A stretch of DNA of 7,761 nt from Campylobacteraceae bacterium. GTDB lineage: Bacteria > Campylobacterota > Campylobacteria > Campylobacterales > Sulfurovaceae. This document shows positions 1 through 5,701 of the stretch, one piece after another (position 1 is the first letter of the stretch; every line of letters starts with the position of its first letter). The position numbers and the translations under genes were made by a program. The notes below the pieces were generated by a model. It searched no databases, was not told the DNA's origin, and worked only from the letters and a program-made list of their open reading frames with translations. Location of the stretch: contig JALSPE010000144.1 of NCBI GenBank assembly GCA_026986085.1, positions 1-7,761 of the forward strand, in the 5' to 3' direction.

Positions 1-425
1 TTCTCTATCTTTTCTTTATTTATAGTTGAGCCCTGTTTTAACTTATAAATAGGTATTAAATCTTTTGCTCTTAATACGCCAAAAAGGTTAGAGAATATTA
101 GTAAATTCTCATCAATATACTCTTGTGCGCCTTTATCTAAATTACTATAATCAATATAGTCAAATGCCACTCCACTATATCTTTCTATAGCCTTTTTTAC
201 AGGAAAATTATAAATATCAACTCTATACTTTTGAATTTCGCTCTCTTTTTTTACCCCAAATAGTTCTTCTAACTTATCTGTGTTGCCACAATCTACTATC
301 TTTTGATACTCGGATATTATCTCTTCTCTGCTTGGGTTTATAGTGCTTAAAACTAAGTTATCTAAATTTAAGTTGCCTTCTCCACCTAATGTTTTTGTTT
401 CGCTTGGTGCTAATAGTATCTTCAT
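1..425 (-). CDS. yaaA: YaaA family protein (UPF0246/DUF328), 3' end outside the window
   Basis: The first 141 residues are present; the family is usually about 245-260 residues, so the C-terminal part lies beyond the left edge. I recognise the family from the start MKILLAPSETKT, the segment RYSGVAFDYIDYSNL at about residues 82-96, and NLLIFSNLFGVLRAKDLIPIYKLKQG, which spans about residues 107-132 and is the most conserved block. In E. coli YaaA is a cytoplasmic protein induced by peroxide that limits intracellular free iron and so reduces oxidative damage; that role is transferred by homology. The ATG shares its A with the TAA stop of the upstream lipoprotein gene (TAATG), so the gene is last or near last in the leftward operon and is probably translationally coupled. 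No start alternative is needed because the N-terminus aligns with the family as I recall it. Confidence 0.9.
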   Translation of the reverse strand, partial: MKILLAPSETKTLGGEGNLNLDNLVLSTINPSREEIISEYQKIVDCGNTDKLEELFGVKKESEIQKYRVDIYNFPVKKAIERYSGVAFDYIDYSNLDKGAQEYIDENLLIFSNLFGVLRAKDLIPIYKLKQGSTINKEKIE

Positions 426-1273
426 TAAAGTCTCTTTATCTGTGCATTTGCTAAAAGCTGAGAGTTAAAGTTTTTAATCTTCATAGCCTCTGCTTCTGAA
501 TTAAATGGTCCAACCAAAATTGTTCCACCACCACTTGTTACACTACTTCGTAAACCACTAAGTTCAAGTTTGGTAATTAACTCATTTGTAACATTAGCAG
601 ATGAGTGAAGAAGAATATAGTATTGCTCTTTTTGGCTTAGAGGTTGTATATTATCTACAGGTTGAGAAGTTTGATTATTTAAATTGCTATTGTAACTTAT
701 CTTATTTATTGGTGTAGAAACCTTTATGTTTTTGCTCTCTACCACTCTTTGAGGTTTAAATCTCTCATAGCCACCAAAGTTATAGTATCGTCTTGCTCCC
801 AAATAGTGGCTACTGTAATATGGGCTGTTTAAAGAGCTAACAATCACCCTTTTTTTAGCACTACTTGCGTGTTGAAATTTGCCGTTACCTAAATATATAC
901 CAACATGTGTTGCAATGCCAGGGCGACTTCTTGAAGTTGCAAAAAAGACTAAATCCCCCTTTTGTAACTCATCTCTGCTAACTGGTGTGCCTGAATTAAA
1001 TTGGTCATTTGCTACTCTTGGAATCTCTACACCCATAGTTCCAAATGTGTAGTAAGTTAATCCAGAGCAGTCGTAGCAACCATCATTCTCTGCACCCCAA
1101 ACATACTTATGACCCATTGTCTCCCTCTTTAGCCTATCTAAAGCTCTCTGGCTTGGTGTAAAGCGAACCTTTGGTTTATGTATAGAGTAATCGATTCTTC
1201 TCTTAGATGAACATCCGTTTATATATAGTGCAATAGCAATTAATATAGCAAAATTAATCTTCGAGTATATCAT
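425..1273 (-). CDS. Lipoprotein with NlpC/P60 peptidase domain and C-terminal SPOR-like domain
   Basis: This is a predicted envelope cysteine peptidase of 282 residues that cuts peptidoglycan stem peptides. Residues 1-20 form a lipoprotein signal peptide: a hydrophobic core and then ING-C, with Cys21 as the expected lipidated residue. The NlpC/P60 domain covers about residues 42-165. It has the nucleophile in DCSGLTYY (Cys69), a conserved KGDLVFF strand (105-111), the THVGIYLG motif with His123, and a third catalytic-type residue at His135 in FQHAS. A polar linker rich in Asn and Ser (about 170-215) leads to a C-terminal segment of about 65 residues (YYILLHSS, TILVGPFNSEAEA) that resembles a SPOR domain, which binds peptidoglycan lacking stem peptides. 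The SPOR assignment is less certain than NlpC. The start overlaps the upstream small gene by 20 bases and has AGAGG just upstream; the stop overlaps yaaA by one base. NlpC domain confidence is high, exact substrate unknown. Confidence 0.92.
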   Translation of the reverse strand: MIYSKINFAILIAIALYINGCSSKRRIDYSIHKPKVRFTPSQRALDRLKRETMGHKYVWGAENDGCYDCSGLTYYTFGTMGVEIPRVANDQFNSGTPVSRDELQKGDLVFFATSRSRPGIATHVGIYLGNGKFQHASSAKKRVIVSSLNSPYYSSHYLGARRYYNFGGYERFKPQRVVESKNIKVSTPINKISYNSNLNNQTSQPVDNIQPLSQKEQYYILLHSSANVTNELITKLELSGLRSSVTSGGGTILVGPFNSEAEAMKIKNFNSQLLANAQIKRL

Positions 1274-1427
1274 TCATCCTCTTTGTATCTTTGTCTCTAT
1301 TTGGGTCTTTAGTTGGCTTTCTTAACTCATAAATTGTTGTCGAAATTAGCACAATTGCTATTAATGCTATTGCAAAGTGTAGCATATTGTTATTTGGTGT
1401 AAATAGTTGCCCCGCACTTATATCCAT
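1254..1427 (-). CDS. Small single-span membrane protein, unrecognised
   Basis: This 57-residue gene fills the space between queA and the lipoprotein gene. It begins 12 bases after the queA stop and has a strong ribosome binding site, GAGGGAG, eight bases before its ATG; its end overlaps the next gene by 20 bases. The protein starts MDISAGQLFTPNNN, has one hydrophobic helix at about residues 15-33 (MLHFAIALIAIVLISTTIY), and ends in a highly charged tail (ELRKPTKDPNRDKDTKR). The positive residues just after the helix suggest that the N-terminus faces the periplasm and the tail the cytoplasm. I do not recognise a family. Its tight packing in the operon and good ribosome binding site argue that it is a real gene. 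Its position next to tat and cell-wall genes suggests an envelope role, but this is only inference. Confidence 0.75.
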   Translation of the reverse strand: MDISAGQLFTPNNNMLHFAIALIAIVLISTTIYELRKPTKDPNRDKDTKRMNDILED

Positions 1428-1439
1428 AATCTATCTCCC

Positions 1440-2483
1440 TCATGTTATCAGCATCGCATCGCCATAACTATAGAAGCGATACCTCTTTTTAATAGCTTCA
1501 TTATACACTCTTAAAGTTTCATCTCTGCCTATAAAAGCACTAACTAGCATAATTAGAGTGCTTTTTGGTAGATGAAAATTGGTTAATAGATAATCTACCC
1601 TAATTGGCTTATTGTTTGGGTGTAAAAATAGATTACACTCTCCACTTGCCTTTTTAACTCTTGCATAATACTCTATAGTTCTAGTAGCTGTTGTCCCTAC
1701 TGCCAATATCTTAGCCTCACTATCTATTACAGTTTGAGACTCTTTTGGAATAGAATAATACTCTGAGTGCATAGAGTGCTCTAATATATTATCCACCTCA
1801 ACACTCTTGAATGTTCCAGCCCCTACATGAAGAGTTAAAAAGTGGGTATTGAATTTAGATTTTAACTCATTTAAAAGTTTATGTGTAAAGTGCAAAGATG
1901 CAGTAGGAGCAGCAACAGAACCAGCACTTTTGGCAAAGAGTGTTTGGTAATCTCTCTCATCTGATTCTCTATCTTCTCTATTTATATATGGAGGCAAAGG
2001 AATATGTCCAATATCTTCTAAAATATCTATTAACTCTTCAAAATTTAAGAGCTTTTCGTCTTTGTAAAATTTAACCTCTCTACTTCCATCTATATTTAAC
2101 TTTTGCACTTTTGCAATTAAGCCTTTATCTAACTCTAATAGTGTATCTACTTTTACTTTTCCTTTTATCATAACCGTAAAATTGCTATTGGCAAGAGGCT
2201 TAATAATCAATAACTCTACCTTGCCACCACTGCTCTTTTTGCCAAAGATTCTAGCTTTAATTACTTTTGTATCATTTAAAAATATATCTACACCCTCTGG
2301 AATATAATCTAATAATCTATTAAATGTGGTATGCTCTATCTCTTTTGTAGCTCTGTTATAAATTAGTAATCTTGCACTATCTGCTGGTTTGGCAGGAGAG
2401 TTAGCAATTAACTCTTTTGGTAAATTATAATCGTAAGAGTCTCTCTTAATATCTATGTTATTTTGGGAGTTTTGCTTTTTCAT
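1440..2483 (-). CDS. queA: S-adenosylmethionine:tRNA ribosyltransferase-isomerase
   Basis: QueA transfers and isomerises the ribose of S-adenosylmethionine onto preQ1 at the wobble position of tRNAs with GUN anticodons, giving epoxyqueuosine, the penultimate step of queuosine synthesis. It is a cytoplasmic enzyme. The 347-residue protein carries the family signatures in order: YDYNLPKELIA (17-27), IFLNDTKVIKARIFG (67-81), GHIPLPPYI (159-167), DYQTLFA (178-184), GSVAAPTASLHFT (188-200), LHVGAGTF (218-225), AVGTTATRTIE (261-271), LLTNFHLPKSTLIMLVSAFIG (from 299) and YRFYSYGDAMLI near the end. Length is normal. I chose the ATG at 2483, preceded by GAGAG, because conserved sequence begins soon after it. 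An in-frame ATG at 2513, preceded by AGAGG, would add ten residues. With the chosen start the gene overlaps the end of tatC by 26 bases. Confidence 0.95.
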   Translation of the reverse strand: MKKQNSQNNIDIKRDSYDYNLPKELIANSPAKPADSARLLIYNRATKEIEHTTFNRLLDYIPEGVDIFLNDTKVIKARIFGKKSSGGKVELLIIKPLANSNFTVMIKGKVKVDTLLELDKGLIAKVQKLNIDGSREVKFYKDEKLLNFEELIDILEDIGHIPLPPYINREDRESDERDYQTLFAKSAGSVAAPTASLHFTHKLLNELKSKFNTHFLTLHVGAGTFKSVEVDNILEHSMHSEYYSIPKESQTVIDSEAKILAVGTTATRTIEYYARVKKASGECNLFLHPNNKPIRVDYLLTNFHLPKSTLIMLVSAFIGRDETLRVYNEAIKKRYRFYSYGDAMLIT

Positions 2484-3471
2484 CGCTCTCTTTATCTTCA
2501 TCTGTAGTGTCATTATCCTCTTTATACGGATTTATAGCCTTAGCAACCAATATAGATACCCCATACAAAATAATAAGAGGAGCAGCCATCAATAGTTGCG
2601 TTACAATATCTGGTGGGGTTAAAAGTGCTGCAACAATAAATATAATTACAATCGCATACTTAAAAAAACCAATTAATGTTCTCTCTGTTACTATTCCAAT
2701 AGAGGCTAAAAAATATACAACCATTGGTAGCTCAAAAGCCAAGCCAAAGCCAAATAGAATCTTTCCAAAAAACCCAATATAATCTTCTATATTTATAAGT
2801 GGAGTATATAAAAAAGCTCCAAAAGAGACTAAAAATTGAAAGCCAAATGGTGTTACAATATAATATGCAAACAAAACTCCAATAGCAAACATTATTGTAA
2901 CCCCAATTAAAAAAGGAAGAGCCATCTTCTTCTCATTATCATACAATCCGGGTGCCACAAATAGCCAAAGTTGCCATAAAATTATTGGGATAGATAAGAA
3001 TACACTAGCATACAAAGATACCTTTAGCGCAACTAGAAAAACTCCTCCTAATTGATGCGTTGTTATACTACCCCAAAATACACCATCTTTAGCCTCTTTT
3101 TTATCTAAAGTTGCTGTATATCTAGCTAAATCTTGAATTATCTTTGCTAAAGTTTTCTCTTTTGGGGTAGAGCTATTATCATCAATTATATTTTGTGCAC
3201 TCTTATATGCCCTTTCTCCCATTGAGATATTACTATCTTTTGTAGTAATATTTAACTCATCTATTGTAGAGCCTATATTCCACTCTCCCTCTTTACTCTT
3301 TTTGACAATCTTTCCAGCTTCACTTAATGCGCTATCTAGTGGTGCAGTTACCCAGCTAAGTATTGGTTTGTAGAATATAAAAGATACTACAAAACCAATA
3401 ATAAGTGCAAGTGCAGATATTGCAATTCTTTGTCTAAGCTCTACTAAATGTGGTTTAATATCACTAAACAC
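2458..3471 (-). CDS. tatC: Sec-independent protein translocase TatC, with enlarged first periplasmic loop
   Basis: TatC is the polytopic receptor of the twin-arginine translocase in the inner membrane. With TatB it binds RR signal peptides of folded, often cofactor-containing, exported proteins. Family marks are HLVELRQR (8-15, Glu11 in the signal-peptide site), VTAPL (41-45), WQLWLFVAPGLYDNEKK (166-182, with Glu180 matching the E. coli Glu103 that contacts signal peptides), FAYYIVTPFGFQFL (201-214), GFGLAFELPM (241-250) and LLTPPDIVTQ (283-292). Six membrane segments can be placed. The protein is 337 residues against about 250 for most TatC; the excess is mainly at residues 57-133, in the first periplasmic loop, plus an acidic C-terminal tail. 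The start is GTG, sharing its G with the tatB TAG stop and preceded by AGAGG; no in-frame ATG fits. The 3' end overlaps queA. Confidence 0.96.
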   Translation of the reverse strand: MFSDIKPHLVELRQRIAISALALIIGFVVSFIFYKPILSWVTAPLDSALSEAGKIVKKSKEGEWNIGSTIDELNITTKDSNISMGERAYKSAQNIIDDNSSTPKEKTLAKIIQDLARYTATLDKKEAKDGVFWGSITTHQLGGVFLVALKVSLYASVFLSIPIILWQLWLFVAPGLYDNEKKMALPFLIGVTIMFAIGVLFAYYIVTPFGFQFLVSFGAFLYTPLINIEDYIGFFGKILFGFGLAFELPMVVYFLASIGIVTERTLIGFFKYAIVIIFIVAALLTPPDIVTQLLMAAPLIILYGVSILVAKAINPYKEDNDTTDEDKESDEKAKLPK

Positions 3472-3998
3472 TATGCATCCTCTTTGTCTATATTTTTATC
3501 TAAATGTTTAAATCCCGTTGGCTCTTGCGTTTTACTCTTTTGTTCTTGCTCTTTTTTTGTTTCATTTTTACTTTCTAAGTTTTTAAACCCACTACTATCT
3601 CTCTTATCTTCAATATCTCTATCTAGCTCATCAAACTCTGCTTCTGCCTCTTCAAACATCTCATCAAATAGTTTATCATCATTTATATCAGTTGGTTCAA
3701 AATTCTCTAGTTGAGCACTCTGCTTAACGCTATCCATCTCTTTGGCCGCTACATTTTTAAAAGAGCTTAAATCATTTTTTGCTCTATCTAACTCAGCCCT
3801 ATACTGCATTACCTCTTGACGCAAATCATCTACTCTTAACTCCTCTTCAAGAGTAGATTTTGTATCATCTACCATCCTTTTTAACTTTCCAAGGCTTCTT
3901 GCTATAGTTTTCATTGTATCTGGTAATTTATCTGGTCCTATAAAAAGCAGTGCAACAACGGCAATAAGTAGTATCTCTGTAAAACCAAGCCCAAACAT
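3471..3998 (-). CDS. tatB: Sec-independent protein translocase TatB
   Basis: TatB is the single-span partner that forms the substrate-binding complex with TatC. Residues 2-20 are the short transmembrane helix (FGLGFTEILLIAVVALLFI) with a glutamate at position 8, as in TatB; TatA proteins usually have another polar residue there. The hinge GPDKLP (21-26) is followed by an amphipathic helix (27-43) and a long charged, coiled-coil-like region to about residue 95. The rest is an acidic, low-complexity tail with two related short segments, GFKNL (137-141) and GFKHL (162-166). At 175 residues it is normal for TatB and too long for a typical TatA. The ATG is preceded by AGGA at seven-base spacing. 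The stop overlaps the tatC start by one base. No tatA lies in the window, so the pore-forming subunit must be encoded elsewhere, or this protein also serves that role. Confidence 0.93.
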   Translation of the reverse strand: MFGLGFTEILLIAVVALLFIGPDKLPDTMKTIARSLGKLKRMVDDTKSTLEEELRVDDLRQEVMQYRAELDRAKNDLSSFKNVAAKEMDSVKQSAQLENFEPTDINDDKLFDEMFEEAEAEFDELDRDIEDKRDSSGFKNLESKNETKKEQEQKSKTQEPTGFKHLDKNIDKEDA

Positions 3999-4040
3999 AT
4001 ATATTCCTAAATTTTTTAGCTATTTTATCCAATTTTTATT

Positions 4041-4057
4041 AAAAAGGTTATGAACCT
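4041..4057 (-). terminator. Weak hairpin with T-run after hemW, possible attenuator
   Basis: Read on the minus strand, AGGTT, a CAT loop and AACCT form a five-base-pair stem that overlaps the hemW stop codon and is followed at once by a run of T. This has the layout of an intrinsic terminator. The stem has only two G-C pairs, so at most it would reduce readthrough into tatB. It may be a chance structure in AT-rich DNA. Confidence 0.25.
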
Positions 4058-5094
4058 AATATAAATAGAGCCAACTCATCTCCTAAAAATAGTTCTCTGT
4101 TGTAATATCTCTTATCTTTTAAAACTAATTTTTTCTCATCTGTTAAAATGTCAGCTCTTTGTTGCATATTTTTACTTAAAATATCTCTATCTATACCTAC
4201 AATAGAGCGAAGCCCAAGTAGTATCTTCTCAGTTATTATATCATTGCTATTTAACTCTTCAACTCTATTAAAGTGTGGCTCTTTTATAAATTTATCTAAA
4301 TTTGTGTGGGGGTATAATCTTCTATTATCTATAAACCCCACTGCTCCTGCCCCAACCCCTAAATACTCTCTATATTGCCAATACCCTAAGTTGTGCCGAC
4401 TTTGATATAGACCATAATTAGATACTTCATACTGCTTAAAACCTCTACTTTGAATATAATCTCTTAAAATAAAGCTCAACTCTTCACTATCTTTTTTAAC
4501 ATTTGGAGTTTTGGCAAAAGCTGTAGCTTTCTCTATAATCAATTCATAAGATGATATATGGTTAATTGGCAATTTAAATGCTTGTTGTAAGTCGTAGAGC
4601 AAAAGCTCTTTTGTATCTCCTACTAAATCATAAATTATATCTAAAGAGATATTTTCAAACCCAACACAGTGAGCATTCTCTATAGCTAATATAGCATCTT
4701 TTGCACTATGGGCTCTGTTTAATACTCTTAATTTATCTTCTCTAAAACTTTGAACACCAAAACTAACTCTATTTACGCCTAAATCTCTCATACCCTCTAG
4801 CCACTCTTTAGTTGCAGAGTTTGGATTTGCCTCAACTGTTATCTCTATGTTGCTATTGGTGTAGTTTTGTAACTCTTTAAAAATATTTTCATACATTTTT
4901 GGAGCTATAGTAGAGGGTGTTCCCCCACCTATAAAGATTGTATCTACACTCTCTACACTCTCTAGTTGCTTACTCAAAGATACCTCTAAAGCTCTCATAT
5001 AATTACTATAGTAACCCTCTAAATTAGTAAATGAGTTAAAGCTACAGTAGCTACATTTAGAGTCGCAAAAGGGTATATGTAAATATAAAAGCAT
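4048..5094 (-). CDS. hemW: Radical SAM heme chaperone HemW
   Basis: HemW is a cytoplasmic radical SAM protein that binds heme and inserts it into target hemoproteins; it was long annotated as oxygen-independent coproporphyrinogen oxidase. The iron-sulfur site CxxxCxxC is at Cys10, Cys14 and Cys17 in HIPFCDSKCSYCSF. The residue two after the last cysteine is Phe, as in HemW, whereas true HemN has a fourth Cys there. Other marks are DTIFIGGGTPS (51-61, SAM-binding glycine motif), TVEANP, GVNRVSFGVQSF, SLDIIYDL and HNLGYWQYREYLGVGAGAVG. The 348-residue length is typical. I prefer the ATG at 5094, giving MLLYLHIPFC; a TTG nine bases upstream is in frame but has no better ribosome binding site. 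It is the first gene of the leftward operon, facing away from rppH, with tatB 49 bases downstream. Both functions bear on cofactor-containing proteins, but a working link is only inference. Confidence 0.94.
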   Translation of the reverse strand: MLLYLHIPFCDSKCSYCSFNSFTNLEGYYSNYMRALEVSLSKQLESVESVDTIFIGGGTPSTIAPKMYENIFKELQNYTNSNIEITVEANPNSATKEWLEGMRDLGVNRVSFGVQSFREDKLRVLNRAHSAKDAILAIENAHCVGFENISLDIIYDLVGDTKELLLYDLQQAFKLPINHISSYELIIEKATAFAKTPNVKKDSEELSFILRDYIQSRGFKQYEVSNYGLYQSRHNLGYWQYREYLGVGAGAVGFIDNRRLYPHTNLDKFIKEPHFNRVEELNSNDIITEKILLGLRSIVGIDRDILSKNMQQRADILTDEKKLVLKDKRYYNRELFLGDELALFILGS

Positions 5095-5146
5095 AGTAAT
5101 CAACTTATAATAGAATTTTAGATAGAATTTTACCAGAAATTTTAAA

Positions 5147-5175
5147 ATTATAGATTTAAAAACAACAAATTGTAA
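5147..5175 (-). promoter_or_regulatory. Candidate promoter for the hemW-tatB-tatC-queA operon
   Basis: On the minus strand a perfect -10 hexamer TATAAT (5152-5147) lies 17 bases from TTACAA (5175-5170), which matches the -35 consensus at three of six positions. Transcription would start near 5140, giving an untranslated leader of about 45 bases before the hemW ATG. AT-rich DNA yields chance matches, so the -10 is more convincing than the -35. Confidence 0.5.
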
Positions 5176-5192
5176 TAGAACTCTATTGCAAT
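5169..5192. promoter_or_regulatory. 24-base inverted repeat, candidate operator between divergent operons
   Basis: The arms ATTGTAATAGA and TCTATTGCAAT are separated by AC. Ten of the eleven arm positions are complementary; the exception is T5173 against G5188. The repeat covers the -35 hexamers of both predicted promoters and ends where the rightward -10 begins. It lies upstream of both predicted transcription starts, so it should act as DNA and not as an RNA hairpin. The size and symmetry suit a dimeric helix-turn-helix or Fur-type regulator, but I cannot match it to a known box. Confidence 0.5.
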
Positions 5193-5197
5193 ATAGG
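5170..5197 (+). promoter_or_regulatory. Candidate promoter for the rppH-lysC-hobA-holB operon
   Basis: TTGTAA (5170-5175, four of six matches to the -35 consensus) is 16 bases from TATAGG (5192-5197, four of six matches to the -10 consensus). Transcription would start around 5203-5205, leaving a leader of about 15 bases that contains the ribosome binding site AGGGG (5208-5212). The -35 hexamer is the same DNA as the proposed hemW -35 read on the other strand. Confidence 0.35.
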
Positions 5198-5218
5198 TTT
5201 AATTATTAGGGGTAAAAG

Positions 5219-5701
5219 ATGAGTAAATTTCAAGAGTATCGCCCCAATGTTGCAGCTGTCGTGTTATCTAGCCAACATCCTAAAAGAGTAGAGTATCTTT
5301 TAGCAAAGAAAAAGGGTGTTCGCAGAGCTTGGCAATTTCCTCAAGGTGGAATTGATGGAGTAGAGACTCCAAAAGAGGCTCTTATGCGTGAGTTAAGAGA
5401 AGAGATAGGAACAGATGAGGTTGAGATTATTGCAGAGTATCCAGAGTGGATTCGCTATGATTTTCCAGACAACAATAAAAAAAAGGGCGATAAGATGTAT
5501 CCCTTTAAGGGACAAAACCAAAAATATTTTTTAGTTAAATTAAAAAAAGATGCTGTTATAAGGTTAGATTTGGATAAAAAGCCAGAGTTTGAAGATTATA
5601 CCTTTGTAGATGAAGAAGTTTTGTTTAAAAAGGCTCTTTATATGAAGAGAAGAGCCTATAGAAGGGTTATAGATTATTTTAAAGAGAAAGGGTTTATTTA
5701 A
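5219..5701 (+). CDS. rppH: RNA 5' pyrophosphohydrolase (Nudix hydrolase) RppH
   Basis: RppH removes pyrophosphate from the triphosphorylated 5' end of mRNAs and so starts 5'-dependent decay. The same proteins were earlier named NudH/InvA and also hydrolyse diadenosine polyphosphates. The 160-residue protein begins near the typical YRPNVAAVVLS segment (8-17), then WQFPQGGID (38-46). The Nudix box runs from Gly43 to Thr65 with Glu49, Arg57, Glu58, Glu61, Glu62 and Gly64, the residues expected for metal binding and catalysis. QKYFLVKLK (101-109) and PEFEDYTFV (122-130) are further RppH-type motifs, and length agrees with the family. The ATG is preceded by AGGGG. It opens the rightward operon, and its TAA overlaps the lysC ATG by one base. 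A run of eight A at 5477-5484 lies in a Lys-rich loop. Confidence 0.93.
   Translation: MSKFQEYRPNVAAVVLSSQHPKRVEYLLAKKKGVRRAWQFPQGGIDGVETPKEALMRELREEIGTDEVEIIAEYPEWIRYDFPDNNKKKGDKMYPFKGQNQKYFLVKLKKDAVIRLDLDKKPEFEDYTFVDEEVLFKKALYMKRRAYRRVIDYFKEKGFI

Noticed and set aside
2507..2782. Open frame on the plus strand opposite tatC
   Set aside because: It is antisense to an unmistakable TatC, and its translation shows no domain; low-complexity complement of a membrane gene.
3448..3714. Ser/Leu-rich open frame on the plus strand opposite tatB
   Set aside because: The composition is the complement of the acidic Glu/Asp/Lys-rich TatB tail; no independent coding signal.
4148..4405. Open frame on the plus strand opposite hemW
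   Set aside because: Fully inside the conserved hemW gene, with no recognisable motif.
5095..5218. Small RNA, riboswitch or tRNA in the divergent intergenic region
   Set aside because: The region is almost entirely A and T apart from the palindrome. No cloverleaf, conserved aptamer core or T-run terminator is visible, and the rightward leader would be only about 15 bases.
5477..5486. Run of eight A then GGG inside rppH, containing an A-AAA-AAG slippery heptamer in frame
   Set aside because: A -1 shift would meet a stop almost at once and give a truncated Nudix protein. There is no clear stimulatory structure, and poly-A Lys codons are common in AT-rich genomes.
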